64,000 bases of DNA, taken from contig CM055092.1 in assembly GCA_029204225.1 (NCBI GenBank), positions 13,520,476-13,584,475 on the forward strand. The letters are read 5' to 3'. Below, piece by piece: positions 20,131 through 31,273 of the stretch. The position numbers and the translations under genes were made by a program. The notes under the pieces are model-generated. The model was not told the origin of the DNA, made no database searches, and saw nothing but the letters and a program-made list of their open reading frames with translations. Origin of the DNA: Diphasiastrum complanatum (Eukaryota; Streptophyta; Lycopodiopsida; Lycopodiales; Lycopodiaceae). The stretch's first letter is position 1. The number at the start of each line of letters is the position of its first letter.

Positions 20131-20502
20131 AGAGACTATCCATTGGGGGTCCTCTTATTGCCTATATGCCAATAAAGAAGATGGACTAATTGTGGCGGTG
20201 TTGAATAATGATTCTAGTTTTGACTGTGATCAGATGACTGCACTGATCAATAGTCCACGAGCAACTTCATCTATTTTTGCATGTTCCATAGCATGTGCAT
20301 CTGCATTACAGGAAACGCAATCTGACAATTATAGTCTACAATGTCCTGAGTTGTAATTGTACCCTAAACTCTAACCTGCACTAGTTATTGCTATGATGAA
20401 AACCCAGGCATAATATCCACAGAAAGAAACCTGGAAGTAATGCCTATTTATTTGTGGTTGCCTCACTCGTATGTTACTCTATGTATAACGTTGTCTATAA
20501 CT

Positions 20503-20542
20503 CAGTACTGAATGTTGCCAAGCTGGCAATTCTTCAGTACTG
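20503..20542. repeat. 40-bp imperfect palindrome
   Basis: CAGTACTGAA and TTCAGTACTG form the outer arms; TTGCCA and TGGCAA flank a central AGC. It could fold into a hairpin or cruciform. No gene lies next to it. Confidence 0.7.
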
Positions 20543-23529
20543 TCAGCTTGGTGAGTATTCACATGGCATTGGTGGAGAAACCTTTGCAACTGATTCTATT
20601 GCAGTTGTGAATGCTCAAACCTTGGAAATTACTCCTATCCTGTCACTTAGATAGCATCATTTTTTAGGAATTCAGCAGTAGCAGATAAGGTGTATTCCAA
20701 AGTCCAGGAAAGTTATGTCTGAATGTGAAAGGCCATATTGGAAAAACTTGCAACAAGGGTGATGTATCTGTACTGTTGTCAGTCATGAAGCTCTCCTGGT
20801 ACCCTTTTGGGGTGTTGTTTATGTGAATTACCTGAGAAATAGAGCGTATTATTTCTAAATTCATGCATGCCTTATATCCTTAATAATCTGCTGGTACTCC
20901 TCTACCTTGGAGTTAGCCTGAGACTCACTACATTATGAGCTGCATCTCTGGAAAACAAGGTGCTACTTTTGGACCAGAAAGGCCTCTTTTTGTGCATTAG
21001 TTAGCCATGCAGCAAAATGATCTTGGCACTTGTCTGATATTGTTGCTATTTTACTGGCATAGTGCACAGGATGGAGATAAGATGGCTACTGTTAGAACAA
21101 GGAGCAGGATGATACTTACTGATCAGTAGTGGTGTGATTAGGACTATAAAAAATCAGTTTTCTTTTATAGAATTGGTGCCATATATTAGAAGTGCATATG
21201 TCGTTGACTTAACTTGTATTTCAGCGAGATGATTTTGTGATTCATAAAAGTTTTTGGCCAATAGGTTTTCTGGAGCATCATAAAAGATCATATCTGGATT
21301 TGATTTCCTGTATATAATAGGGTCCTGGAAAAATTTACATATATTTAAAGAGTTAGCAGATAGTGCATGTAGTGAATAAATCAGTTTGAATGCTAGACCA
21401 CAATGTAAATACAAGCATATGAGCAATCCTCCAAGGTTGAATGTTTACATTGATCAAGTACACCTTCCAATCATGTGCCCACTCCAAATCAAAGATTCAC
21501 ACATCACTCAACAATATGCCATACTCCCCTGGAGCCTATTGTCATTTTTCATTAAGGTCAAAGGAAGGCAATTCTCATTCTCTTCAAGAATTCCAGTTGA
21601 TTTCAGGGGCATCTGGCTAGCTTCTTTTTGAAGAGCTTAAATAGAAACTTTAGGTTGATATTTTTAGATGAATAATGTGCAATTTTTGTGCAACCTATAA
21701 AGCTCAAGATCATCTCAACAGAGATGACCGCCATTTTTATAGCTTCTCTAATTTGTGCAAGTCTGGAAACATTTGTTTTTCCCATTGCCTTCCATTGAAG
21801 GCCATTGGCACAAACAACTTACGAAGGTCAAAAAGCTTTTTCAATCTGTCTTGCATGGCCATGGTTCTAAACTCAAATTTCCATCAAATATGATAAACAA
21901 ATGACTATGCTTCTATGTGGTCTAGCTGTGGGAAGATTTTTGACAATGGTGAGATGAAACATGACCTTGGATTGGTAGCCACTTATTTATGCAAGCAGAT
22001 AAGGCTTTCATACGATAGTTCTCAGTGAGCATGCACATTCAACTTTTGAAGCTTGGGTTTGGGTGAGCAGTCCACATTTCTCCCACCCGACTTCGTAAAT
22101 AACTGAAAATATGTTTTCCAAAAGGTAGACTTTTGCCATGTGCATGTCGGTACACTTTTGCCACCTCAAGGATAGGGAAGAGTAAATCCGATTGAGACTC
22201 AAAGGGGGTCAGCCACTCCTAGTGGACAATATACGTAGTAAATTAGTGCTGTTGAGTTTAGCATGTGAAGAGTATTCTGAAATTATGCATGCTCTCAAGC
22301 ACGTTTTTTGAATACTTGATTGTATATAATTTCACATGCATTCTATTTTATTGACTTTTGGCATGTTCAGATCACTGTGCATTGAACGACATATTCAAGC
22401 AATCTTATACCTCCTAAAATGGCCACATTACGTTGGTTTGCATGCTACTTTTGTTTTCATATGCAATGTTTACTTAATTGTTGTTTTAAGGAGCTATTGT
22501 CTATCTATTATCCTATAACAATTCCCATAGCATCTTGGGTCTCTTTTCCATCCTGTAACAATTGACAAATATCTTCTTGATTTTATTGATTTGGTTTATG
22601 CTCAAGTGAGTTTAGAGTCATTGACAATACAAATGTTAGCGCAGTATCCGTTTCTAGGAAAAACTAGACACCCAATATCTTATAATTTGATTATAGTTCA
22701 TGACAATGTATGCTCATTATTTATCTCAAGTTCCTTACTAAAGGCTTTAGGTTATTGTTGGTTATTTTAAAGCTAGAAAACTTCATTTATGCTTGAAGAT
22801 TTGATTAAATTTCCATTTATGAGTGTTGACCTTGTGCCTCACATGGTCCTATTTATGCTCATGCATGTACATTTGAACTATTCAAAGTCATTTTCACATT
22901 TTGATGATGGTATTATTTCTCTAGCTATTTTGTTAAGAATGTTTGAGTTAGCACCTTAGGTTTTTGCTCCTTGAGAAATTTGCAACTTAGATGTTCAAGC
23001 ATGCATGTGAATAAATGTTTACCTCACCTAGTATCAACAACAAACATGAAGATGCTATATCATCAACCATAAATCCCCATAGTTGAATGAGGGTGCATTT
23101 CGTATCATTAGATCAATAGGTTCAACTCGACAATTGTGGAATAGGGATATCTCATGGCCTTATGTGTGTATTCTTTTCTCTCAAATGTGTGTATGCACAA
23201 CGTACATATTATGCATAAGTGCTATCAAATATCATTGCAATGATAATAAAAAAAATCAACAATGAAGAAGTGACACGAGATGATCATTACAAAGTTTTTG
23301 GAGGTTTAGAATATTGTAAGGAAACATCACTTTACAAGTGTATGATAGAGTTTGATCTAGCTTTTCACTATGTTCTTGATCATATTGAGGAAATCTCCCA
23401 ATAATCATTTGATTCAACATGAATCTCATTTCATTTGAAGAGTTTATTGCTTTTGTAGCTTTCTTTTTGTTAATTTCTAACTTTTGAATTTTTAGGTCTG
23501 TTCAGACTCATTTTTAGCATATAATTTCG

Positions 23530-24010
23530 TTTGTTATGATTTTTAGAGCTTTGTTTTAACTTTCATTTGCACCAATTTGCAAGCAATTTGGGTAAGGGAT
23601 GCAAACGTTATTGCAATTTTTCCAAAAGCTGTCAAAATAGGTGATTTCAAATTCGTTTTTACTTTGTTTGAATTTTTCAGATTTGATTTGACTCTTTTAT
23701 CCTAGTTTTTTTATATATGCTTTTAGAGCATTGTCTTAGCTTTGAATTGATCCATATTGCAGGTCATTTGGATTAGTATTCGAAAAGTTATGACAAATCT
23801 TGATTTTTAGCTCTAGTTTTAATAGTTTTTTTTCTTCAAAATTTTCAAACCTGTTCTGTTGTAAATTTGATCTATCAAATTACCTTCAATCATTGATCTG
23901 ATATCTAGCCTGATACAGCTTGTTCTTAGCTTTTCAGAGGTACTGAGTTTGTGTGATTTGGATCAATATTGAGAGAGTTATGATCAAATTAGTGAAGCTG
24001 GGTTAGATTT
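23530..24010. repeat. Three strongly diverged ~200-bp repeats
   Basis: Units at about 23545, 23730 and 23930 each have a TTTTAGAGC/TTCTTAGC word, then TTTGxATTG or similar, CAAxTTGCA/CATATTGCA, ATTTGG(A/G)T and GTTATGA/GTTATTG in the same order. They resemble repeated LTR or leader units. Confidence 0.45.
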
Positions 24011-24142
24011 CCTAGAATTCTAGAAATTTTCCTTTGTATTTCTTGGTGAGAGAGAAGCTTTAAAATTTCAATTTTGAAGTTTCTTTTTGCTATAATTTTT
24101 TTTTCAGTTTCTTAGATTCGTAAGCCTTTTATGTCATTTTTT

Positions 24143-24950
24143 TGTTAGCAACTGTGCTAACACAGAGAAAATAAAAAGAAATAAATAAAACTCCGTGGCA
24201 TGTGTTTTGTAAGTCCACATATGAGTATCTGTCAATAAACTTCAACCATAGCATGTGTTTTGTAAGCCCATGAGTAGAAGCTTAAATATTAATAAAATAG
24301 CTTAAACTTAGATTTAGAACTTAGACTTAGGAAACTTAAGATTAGAAATATTTTATCTTAAGTTTTCCTAAGTTAAGAAACTTTGAAGTTCTAAATTCTA
24401 AGTTAGAAGTTCTAGAAAGGCTAGAAACAGATTAGTCCCATAAGTTAGTAGATACTTATGGAAGACCTTCCTTGCCATAAAAGGAGAGGTATTTGCCTTG
24501 TAAACAACACTCTGAGATTATGCTAAATTGCTTTCTATTGAGATTATCATTCTATTTCTTTGTGTTCCCATTGGAAGGTGCATAGCTTGAGGGAAGGTGC
24601 TCGGGCTTCCTCTTGCCTCTTTTCATTGGATTATTGTGGCATGTTTCTATTGGTTTATTTAGTTAGCCGCAATTTATCTTTCAAACCCCTTTGGGTGTTA
24701 ATTTAGGTCTTAGTTTAGCAATCTTGCTAGTTGGGTTTGCCTTAGCAAGGATTTTTATTGTTGTTTCTAATTAGCTTTATTTCTGTTTCGGGCACTAGTT
24801 GGGTAAGCCTTAGTGCTCTCATCTTTGTTGAATATTTCTGTTTTTTCGTTGAAGCTTGTTGTAAAAACTTAGAAAGTGGACGACTCTACATCTCTATGCT
24901 ACACCTGTAAGTAGATCTAGCCACCGCACGAACTAGAAATACTTCCAACA
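24143..24950 (+). repeat. 5' LTR of Gypsy element 1 (808 bp)
   Basis: It starts TGTTAGCA and ends CTTCCAACA, immediately before the PBS. The tip is a palindrome (TGTTAGCA, 4 nt, TGCTAACA), also kept in the 3' LTR. A 16-bp word, GCATGTGTTTTGTAAG, occurs twice (about 24198 and 24252). A foldback lies at 24305-24405. A TATA-like CATAAAAGG is at about 24476. Confidence 0.85.
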
Positions 24951-24951
24951 T

Positions 24952-24967
24952 TGGCGTCGTTGCCGCC
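24952..24967 (+). other. Primer binding site, tRNA-Asp type
   Basis: TGGCGTCGTTGCCGCC starts 1 nt after the LTR end. It matches the complement of the plant tRNA-Asp 3' end (TGGCGCCGTTGCCGGG) at all but a few bases, the primer used by Athila/Tat-type elements. Confidence 0.75.
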
Positions 24968-25782
24968 TTTTAAGTATTTTTTACCTAGGTTTTTCTCCTT
25001 TTTGTTTTCTTGCTTCCGTGTTGCCTATCTCTATCTACCAACAAACAGCACGAGTCGTCTCTCCAAGTCCTACACGAGCTGCGGAGCAACTTATCAAGCC
25101 GGGGGGAAGCAACAAAAGAGTCAACTTGGGTATTTTCTTGAAAAGAAGTGACCCAAGTGACCTTTTTCCAAACCAACTAGGTATATCAAAATTCGTCAGC
25201 CTGTCTGCAGTCCTAACAGACCCTAATCTTTCATTTTATCACCTCCACGAATTCTGACCACGGTCAGATTATGAGAAAACAGCCTGATATACTGTCAAAA
25301 TCCCTTATTTCTCACCCAAATCTTTGTCCTAGAATTCATCGGCTTCACTGAGGCTAGATCTCATCAAGATCAGTCATCCAGCAGCTTCGCGAATTCTATC
25401 TCAGAGATTTTGCCTGTTTACTGTCAGAAAGTACATGTTTTCCCATATTCCCTATCTACCAAAGAAACGTCTATGTTAGAATTCGCCATCCAGCCTAAGA
25501 AATCGTTCTCAAAGAGTACAATTTTCCTGTCCTACCCATGAATTCTGAAAGTACACTTTTTTTCCAGAAAATCTAAAAAAATCACTATTCTGACATTCAG
25601 AACTCCCTGTCAAAATTCGTGAGTATTACAGTTCAATTTATCTGCCTCTCCATGATGTCTCAGCCTGTCCGCGAATCCTATCACGACCAGAAAGACCAGT
25701 TTCTGTCCTACACCATCAATTCTGCAAGCAAACTGTCTTTTTGCCAAGTACAGTACTGACCTGCTCATCTGTATGCTGCATC
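24968..25782 (+). other. Gypsy 1 leader with recurrent AATTCG/GAATTC motif
   Basis: No ORF. (G)AATTC followed by G/T and a CTGAC, CATC or TGTCA word recurs about nine times between 25180 and 25730, often 40-80 bp apart, together with ACTGTCA(A/G)AA. The same motif returns in the spacer before ORF3 (30780-31100). Confidence 0.6.
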
Positions 25783-26817
25783 ATGTCTCGTGACTGTGCT
25801 GAATCTTCTAATCCGGCTCCTAGAACGAAGAATTCCACGTATCGATGCACCAAAGTACGATGGAGAATCTGACCCAGTCCGATTTCTCCAAGACTTTGAT
25901 AATGCATGTCGTTTTTATGGAGATACCTTTGAAACTGAAAAGCTTCACCTATTTCCCATGGTACTCTATGGAACCGCCAAGGAGTGGTACTTGAATCTCG
26001 AAGCTCTTGATCTTGCTTCTTGGACCACCTTCAAGGACGCTCTCATTTCAAACCATCCAAACTGACTCAGAGTCCGTTCATTCAAATTACCCATATCAAG
26101 ATGTGTCGTGAAGAGTCTGTTTGAAACTACATTAAACCACGTCAAAAGTTTGTCGTTAACCAACATACCCCACAAAACACTGTCCATTATCTTGATCCGA
26201 ATACCATCGATCCGGCCACCTACTATGTGGAAGACAATACTCAACTGCAGTACTCTACTGAACCAGTTGTTTATTATACCTATGATTCTAATGCTCAAAC
26301 AGTGGATCCCAATGCCCAAGCTTACAATCCAAACCAAGCTGTCTTTGCCGCACATCAACTACCCGCAATACGAAAATGTTTTATTTGTGCAGGTAAACAT
26401 CCTAGTATTCGCTGCCCAGATAAACTTCGTTTTCCTCCAGCTTGTGAAAACTGTGGTATTGAACATCCTGTCTGTTCAGTGCAAGTAGAAACCTTACCCA
26501 TCGAAACTCATCTTGCTTGGGTCTTGACTCGGGCACAAACCCAACGCCAAGCCCCTACACTTGCACCCATCAAAACTCAGCCGCAGGCTGTTCCTCCAAG
26601 TGAAGATTCAACCCCGATAGTTTACCCTCACCCATCTGAAGAAATTCGGCCGCATCATCAGTATCGCCAGCAAATCCGCAAGACCAACAATCTTCTACTT
26701 CCCATAAAGTACCTCACAAGTCCTTTGAAAGCAAAATTCTTGAAGGTACCAAAGTTTGGGGAGATTCACTACAAGCCAATGTCACTCTTCCTTTCCATGT
26801 ACTCTGGAAGCATGTAG
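25783..26817 (+). pseudogene. Gypsy 1 gag
   Basis: Likely start ATG 25783 (MSRDCAESSNPAPRTKN). A frameshift then leads to PRIDAPKYDGESDPVRFLQ, FETEKLHLFPMVLYGTAKEW and LASWTTFKDALIS, the capsid part of Retrotrans_gag. After a second broken stretch (26066-26226), the frame at 26227-26817 has KCFICAGKHPSIRC (CX2CX3HX4C) and CENCGIEHPVC, two zinc knuckles that would bind genomic RNA, then a Pro/Gln-rich tail. The knuckle spacing is one residue shorter than the retroviral type. Gag would form the particle; here at least two frameshifts and a stop disable it. Confidence 0.8.
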
Positions 26818-26912
26818 GCCAATGGAAACAACAGATCCAATCCAATAACACCACCACTACTGACGAGTTGTCTGAAATGCCCTTACATCTAACCAATCCA
26901 CTCAGCGAATGA

Positions 26913-27485
26913 GGCAACATCAAAATCCCAACTACCCATCATCAGTCTCGTGAAGTGTTAGCAGTACTCGATGGTGGCTCTGGTGTCAATATCATTTCCA
27001 CATCCCTCATAATAGAATGGAATCTGAGAGACAAGCTAGCCAAACCCACTTGTCAGCTTCAGATGGCTGATCAAAGTGTGGTCCGACCTACCGGTTTCCT
27101 TCCACACGTGCTGATCAAACTAGGAGGTCTCAAGTTTTCTGTCGATCTCGTAGTACTTGATATTCCCAATAATGCCTATTCTTATGAATTACTACTTGGT
27201 CGTCTGTGGCTCACCAATGCACGAGTCGTTCATGACTGGAGCAAAGACCGAGTCACTTTTGGAAATCGTGATAGTTTTGTCATCATTGATTCAACGGGTA
27301 AACTCAAACCTGCACGCATCCATGACAAAGGGTCCTCAACCACCAACTCAGTATTTGAGCCATACCAGTCCAGCCACCAAAAATGTCATTATGTTAAATC
27401 TACTGATATCATAAACTTGAGTCACAGTCTAGCTACCATTGATTGTGTGAATGCCGATTACTGTACTCAGCATCAGGATAAATGA
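26913..27485 (+). pseudogene. Gypsy 1 aspartic protease
   Basis: The frame is open from after the TGA at 26910-26912. VLAVLDGGSGVNIISTSLI carries the active site as DGGSG, a form often seen in this lineage in place of DSG. LQMADQSVVRPTGFLPHVLI, FSVDLVVLDIPNNAYSYELL and LGRLWLTNARVVHDW follow and give the complete retropepsin fold including the ILLGR.W flap-side block. The tail of 70 residues has no motif. It would process Gag-Pol in the particle. A stop at 27483 separates it from the RT frame. Confidence 0.85.
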
Positions 27486-27868
27486 TGAGCTACTAAATGT
27501 TGCATGACTACCTACTGATGAATCAGACACTTTATTCATCGATGACGAGAATGTCTTACGAATTCAGAATTGTCCAGAAGATTTGGAAATTTCTGATATT
27601 CAGATCCTCAATTATATGGAGGCACTCCCACTTAGGACCTATCCGCAACATGCTTCCAAGGTGGAACCAGTTGTCAACGTTGCGATTGAAAAGCCTGAGA
27701 TAAAATTCTACTGTCCCAAATGCCCACACTATCCATGGGATCTCTGTGAAGAGGAGACCATCTTTCAAATTGACGATGAGATCCTCCATGATGTACCAAC
27801 CGTCCCTCATCCACACACTTCTCCACCACCAAAGCCTCAACCACGTGGTCATACTATGAAAGAGAAAA
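27486..27868 (+). pseudogene. Gypsy 1 protease-RT linker
   Basis: The frame at 27583-27903 has KFYCPKCPHYPWDL, a CX2C pair, and a Pro-rich stretch with TSPPPKPQPRG. No domain is recognised. A frame change at about 27870 leads into RT. Confidence 0.5.
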
Positions 27869-28660
27869 ATGAAAAAACCGCTTCAAATTCAACCGCTTGG
27901 TGACCTCACAATTGTTAGGGAAGTTCCTAAGATTGTCTCTGTTCCTACACCAGCCCCCGAACATTCCCAATCACCATCCCGGCAAGCGAAAGGCAAGGCC
28001 CCCCTCGAATCTCCAGCCCATGATGTTCTTGCATACTTTAAGGACTATACGATCGAGGATGTCACAATCCAATTAGCCCAAGCTCAATGTGAGCCAACTG
28101 GTAATTCACCCTACGAAGGCCCTGCACAAACTATAACCCTTTCTCTGAGTGAGCCAAATGAAACCAATGAATATCTTGTCCACGTCGGAGATCATCTCAA
28201 TCGCGAACAACGCAGACGGCTTGAAAAGCTCCTGCGAAACTATCGACATGTCTTTGCCTGGACTTATAAAGACATGAAAGGCGTCTCACCCCAAGTAGTT
28301 GTGCATCGTATCCCGCTTAAATCGAGTGCGAGGCCCACTGCTAGTCGTCCATATATATGCAATCCCATCTATAAGGCCAAGATCAAAGAAGAATTACAAC
28401 GCCTCTTAGATGCAGGATTTATCTATAAAATTGAGCATACTGAGTGGGTCTCCCCAATTGTCATCGTTCCCAAGAAAAATGGAAAACTCCGAATCTGTGT
28501 CGACTTTAATAAACTTAACGCCGTCACCGAACGTGATCATTTTCGGAGAATCCATTTTAGAAAATCTATTAGGAGATGAGGCTTACTCATTCTTAGATGG
28601 CTTTAGTGGATACAATATGATCCAAATCGCTGAAGAAGATCAATACATGGTATTGTGTTA
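27869..28660 (+). pseudogene. Gypsy 1 reverse transcriptase, N-terminal half, catalytic block deleted
   Basis: LNREQRRRLEKLLRNYRHVF, AWTYKDMKGVSPQVVVHRIP, LLDAGFIYKIEHTEWVSPIV and IVPKKNGKLRICVDFNKLNA are the classic RT start. After a frame change (about 28545), ILENLLGDEAYSFLDGFSGY and NMIQIAEEDQY follow. The next residues should be the KTTF...YMDD palm of about 90 codons. Instead the DNA goes straight into the post-palm block (LGHIISRNDI) of the next entry. Without YxDD no DNA could be made. Confidence 0.88.
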
Positions 28661-29533
28661 GGACATATTATTTCCCGAAATGACATTGTCATTGACCCTG
28701 AAAAGATCCTTATCATTCAAAATCTACTGAAACCGTGTACGATACGTGAAGTTTACTCTTTCCTTGGCCACACCAACTACTATCGGTGCTTTATTTTTTA
28801 TTTCGCTAACAAAGCACGCTTAATCTACAAAGTAGTTGTAGTTCCCAAATGGACGGATGAACAACGCATCGTATTTAATCAACTCAAAAAAGCCCTTACC
28901 AATGCACCCTTCCTTCGGGCTCCTGATTATTCTAAAGAATTCCATGTGCATACCGATGCATCCAAGTATGCCATTGGAACAGTGCTCATCCAACCGGGAG
29001 AATTCAAAAAGGACTACCCAATCCGTTTTCTTAGTCGACATTTGATATCTGCTGAAGTCAATTATACCACTACCGAACGTGAAGCCTTGGCCATGGTATA
29101 TGCAGTTCAGAAGTTTCGCCATTATCTTCTAGGAAAAGTTTTTGCGTTCTCCATTGATCATCAAGCACTGTTGTATCTCATCAACAAGACCTGCACCACA
29201 GGCCGTATTACTAGATGGATCCTATTACTGCAAGAATTTGAGTTTAGGATCGTGGTTCGTAAGGGAGTTCAGCATTTTTTAGTAGACCATCTATCCCGAA
29301 TCCCTAACCTTCCTACCCCTGATCAAGGCGTCAACGATGATTTACTAGATGCAATCCTTTTCCAAGTTGACTCTACACTTGTATGGGCTAAGGATATTAC
29401 AGAATATTTAACTTCAGGGAAGATGGGTCCTTCCTTCTCTAAACCTGAACAATGTGCGTTGGTCCTCAAAACTAAACTGTATACGTTAATTGCAGGACAA
29501 CTCTACAAGCAAGGGCTAGACAGAATCATCTGA
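28655..29533 (+). pseudogene. Gypsy 1 RT thumb and RNase H
   Basis: The 292-codon frame reads LGHIISRNDIVIDPEKI, REVYSFLGHTNYYRCFI, FHVHTDASKYAIGTVLIQP, YTTTEREALAMVYAVQKFRH, SIDHQALLYLINKTCTTGRI and VDHLSRIPNLP. These are the RT connection and a full RNase H with D (HTDAS), E (TEREAL) and D (SIDHQAL). RNase H would remove genomic RNA from the hybrid. The acidic/hydrophobic tail leads into the integrase. A TGA (29531-29533) replaces what is probably CGA (Arg) in the next block. Confidence 0.9.
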
Positions 29534-30603
29534 CGATGTCTTACTGAAGGTGAAATACCCTCTGTAATTTTTCTCACTCATGAAGGTATTGGTGCAGGTC
29601 ATTTCTCTTCTGAAACAACTGCTAAGAAAATCCTCTTGGTCGATTTTTGTTGGCCAACACTCTTCAAGGATATGCACAATTACACTAAGGCATGTGATGT
29701 CTGCCAACGCACAAAACGCTTTCAAAAGACTGACTACATGTCTTTACACCCTGTAACCAATGGGGAATTGATTATGTCGGACCTATTAGTCCTGCTGCTT
29801 GACACACACAATCTCGTTACATCATAGTAGCTACAGACTATTGCACCAAATCTGCTGAAGCAAGAGCTGTTCGCAATGCTGACGCTCTACCGCAAAATTT
29901 CTCTATGAACAGGTTATAGTTCATTTCAGATGTCCTCTAGAGCTTATTAGTGATAGAGGTACACATTTCTTTAACTCTATTATCGCAGATCTCCTTTCAA
30001 AACTTTTTGTGGTACACGCAAAAGTTCCTCATACTATCCACGATGCAATGGCCAGGCGGAATCCACCAAATAAATCTTATGTGGAATTCTCACCAAAACT
30101 GTCGAATCCAGCCGATCTGATTGGGAACTCAAATTCCATGCTGCTCTCTGGGCTTACGCACCACCCCTTTCCAGCTAACATATGGCCAAGAAGCCGTTAT
30201 GTCTATGGAATTCCATATCCCCTCCCTTCGAGTGGCCTATAACCTTGAGCTTGATACTCGACAGAATCTAGCAAACAGGTTATTCCATCTGGAGAAACTC
30301 TGTGAAACACGACGGATCAGCATCCATGCTCAACAAGTCCACAAACGATGACAAAAAGCATGGCATGATCGATCATTGAAACTTAGAGACTTCCAAGCTA
30401 GAGATAAGATCATGCTATACCAGGCCAAAGCCTTCAAAGGCAAACTAAAATTTTTTGGCCAAGGACTTTACGTCATTAAAAAAATCTTTGCCTCTGGATA
30501 TGTACAACTCCAAACCCTTCAAGGCGATATCCTCAACACTGTGATCAATGGAAGCCGACTGAGAAAGTACAATGAACCCTGTTTTTATCTTGATATGTAT
30601 TAG
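29534..30603 (+). pseudogene. Gypsy 1 integrase
   Basis: Read across three frames: HEGIGAGHFSSETTAKKIL and CDVCQRTKRF give the HHCC zinc finger; QWGIDYVGPIS and IIVATDYCTKSAEARAV, the first catalytic Asp; LELISDRGTHFFNS, the second; CNGQAESTK, the Glu. The C-terminal frame (30121-30603) has LTYGQEAVMSMEFHIPSLRV, WHDRSLKLRDF and FKGKLKFFGQGLYVIKKIF with a TGA at 30349. All catalytic residues can be found, but four frameshifts or stops break the chain. The C-terminal part is clearly homologous to 49549-49983 in element 2. Confidence 0.85.
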
Positions 30604-31152
30604 TTGTTTTCTTTTCTACTGTTTTTCTTTATTTTTGTATTTTTTTATTGTCTGTCTGCCATTTCGACAATATTTTTGATGTGCTTTCTTGTTCAAACCA
30701 TCAAGATACTATCAGATCAGGTATACCAACAGTCTTCTCTGCGCAAACCACAAAAGCCATTAGTTTCAGAAGAATTGTTTTACACCAGTTCAGATAGAAT
30801 TCGCCTGACTCCTTTTTTACAGTGCAAGATTCATTTTTGGCCTCTGCGAACAGAGACAAAAATTTCTAAAAATAAACAAATATAATTTTTTTTATCAGAT
30901 ATCCTCTATCAAAATTCGTAGACAATTCGCTGAAGCTCAAAATGATTCCCACGATTTCTCTGCTATCTCTGCGAATTTTGATCAGACAAAATTTTGCACT
31001 GTCAAACGTTTTTTTCTTTTATGGCATAAAAAAATCACTTACAAGAATTCACGGACCCTCAGAACGTTGCCTCAAAATTCGCGACCATCATTACCAAATC
31101 GTGGACACTGAGGACGATTTCTAAGTGAAGTTACAAATTTCTACCAAAAAAA
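30604..31152 (+). other. Spacer between pol and ORF3 with leader-type motifs
   Basis: T-rich start, then AGAATTCGCCTGAC, AAAATTCGTAGAC, GCGAATTTTGATC, AGAATTCACGG and AAAATTCGCGACC at 40-70 bp intervals. This is the same motif set as in the 5' leader. No ORF with a motif. It behaves like a second leader ahead of ORF3. Confidence 0.6.
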
Positions 31153-31166
31153 GTCTATATATAGAC
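31153..31166 (+). promoter_or_regulatory. TATA box, likely internal promoter for ORF3
   Basis: GTCTATATATAGAC is a perfect 14-bp palindrome with a strong TATA box. It lies 108 bp before the ORF3 ATG, with a pyrimidine-rich CCCTTCTCTCTAC about 15-25 bp downstream, where transcription would start. A TATA box sits in the equivalent place in element 2 (50844). Confidence 0.6.
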
Positions 31167-31273
31167 CTTCACCCTTCTCTCTACAAGTTCATTTTAGATT
31201 GCTGCTCTCGAGTTCATGCCAAATTTTTTCAAAATTTTCAAAATTCTCAGAGCAATCTAAAATCACTGCTATT

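Larger units (their letters stand above)
20140..24142. other. 4-kb AT-rich spacer, no gene seen
   Basis: Open frames are short (up to 90 codons) and without family motifs. The right part (from about 23400) has words such as GxAAxGTTATGxxAAA that recur in plant LTRs. No tRNA, rRNA or known small RNA is seen. Confidence 0.5.
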
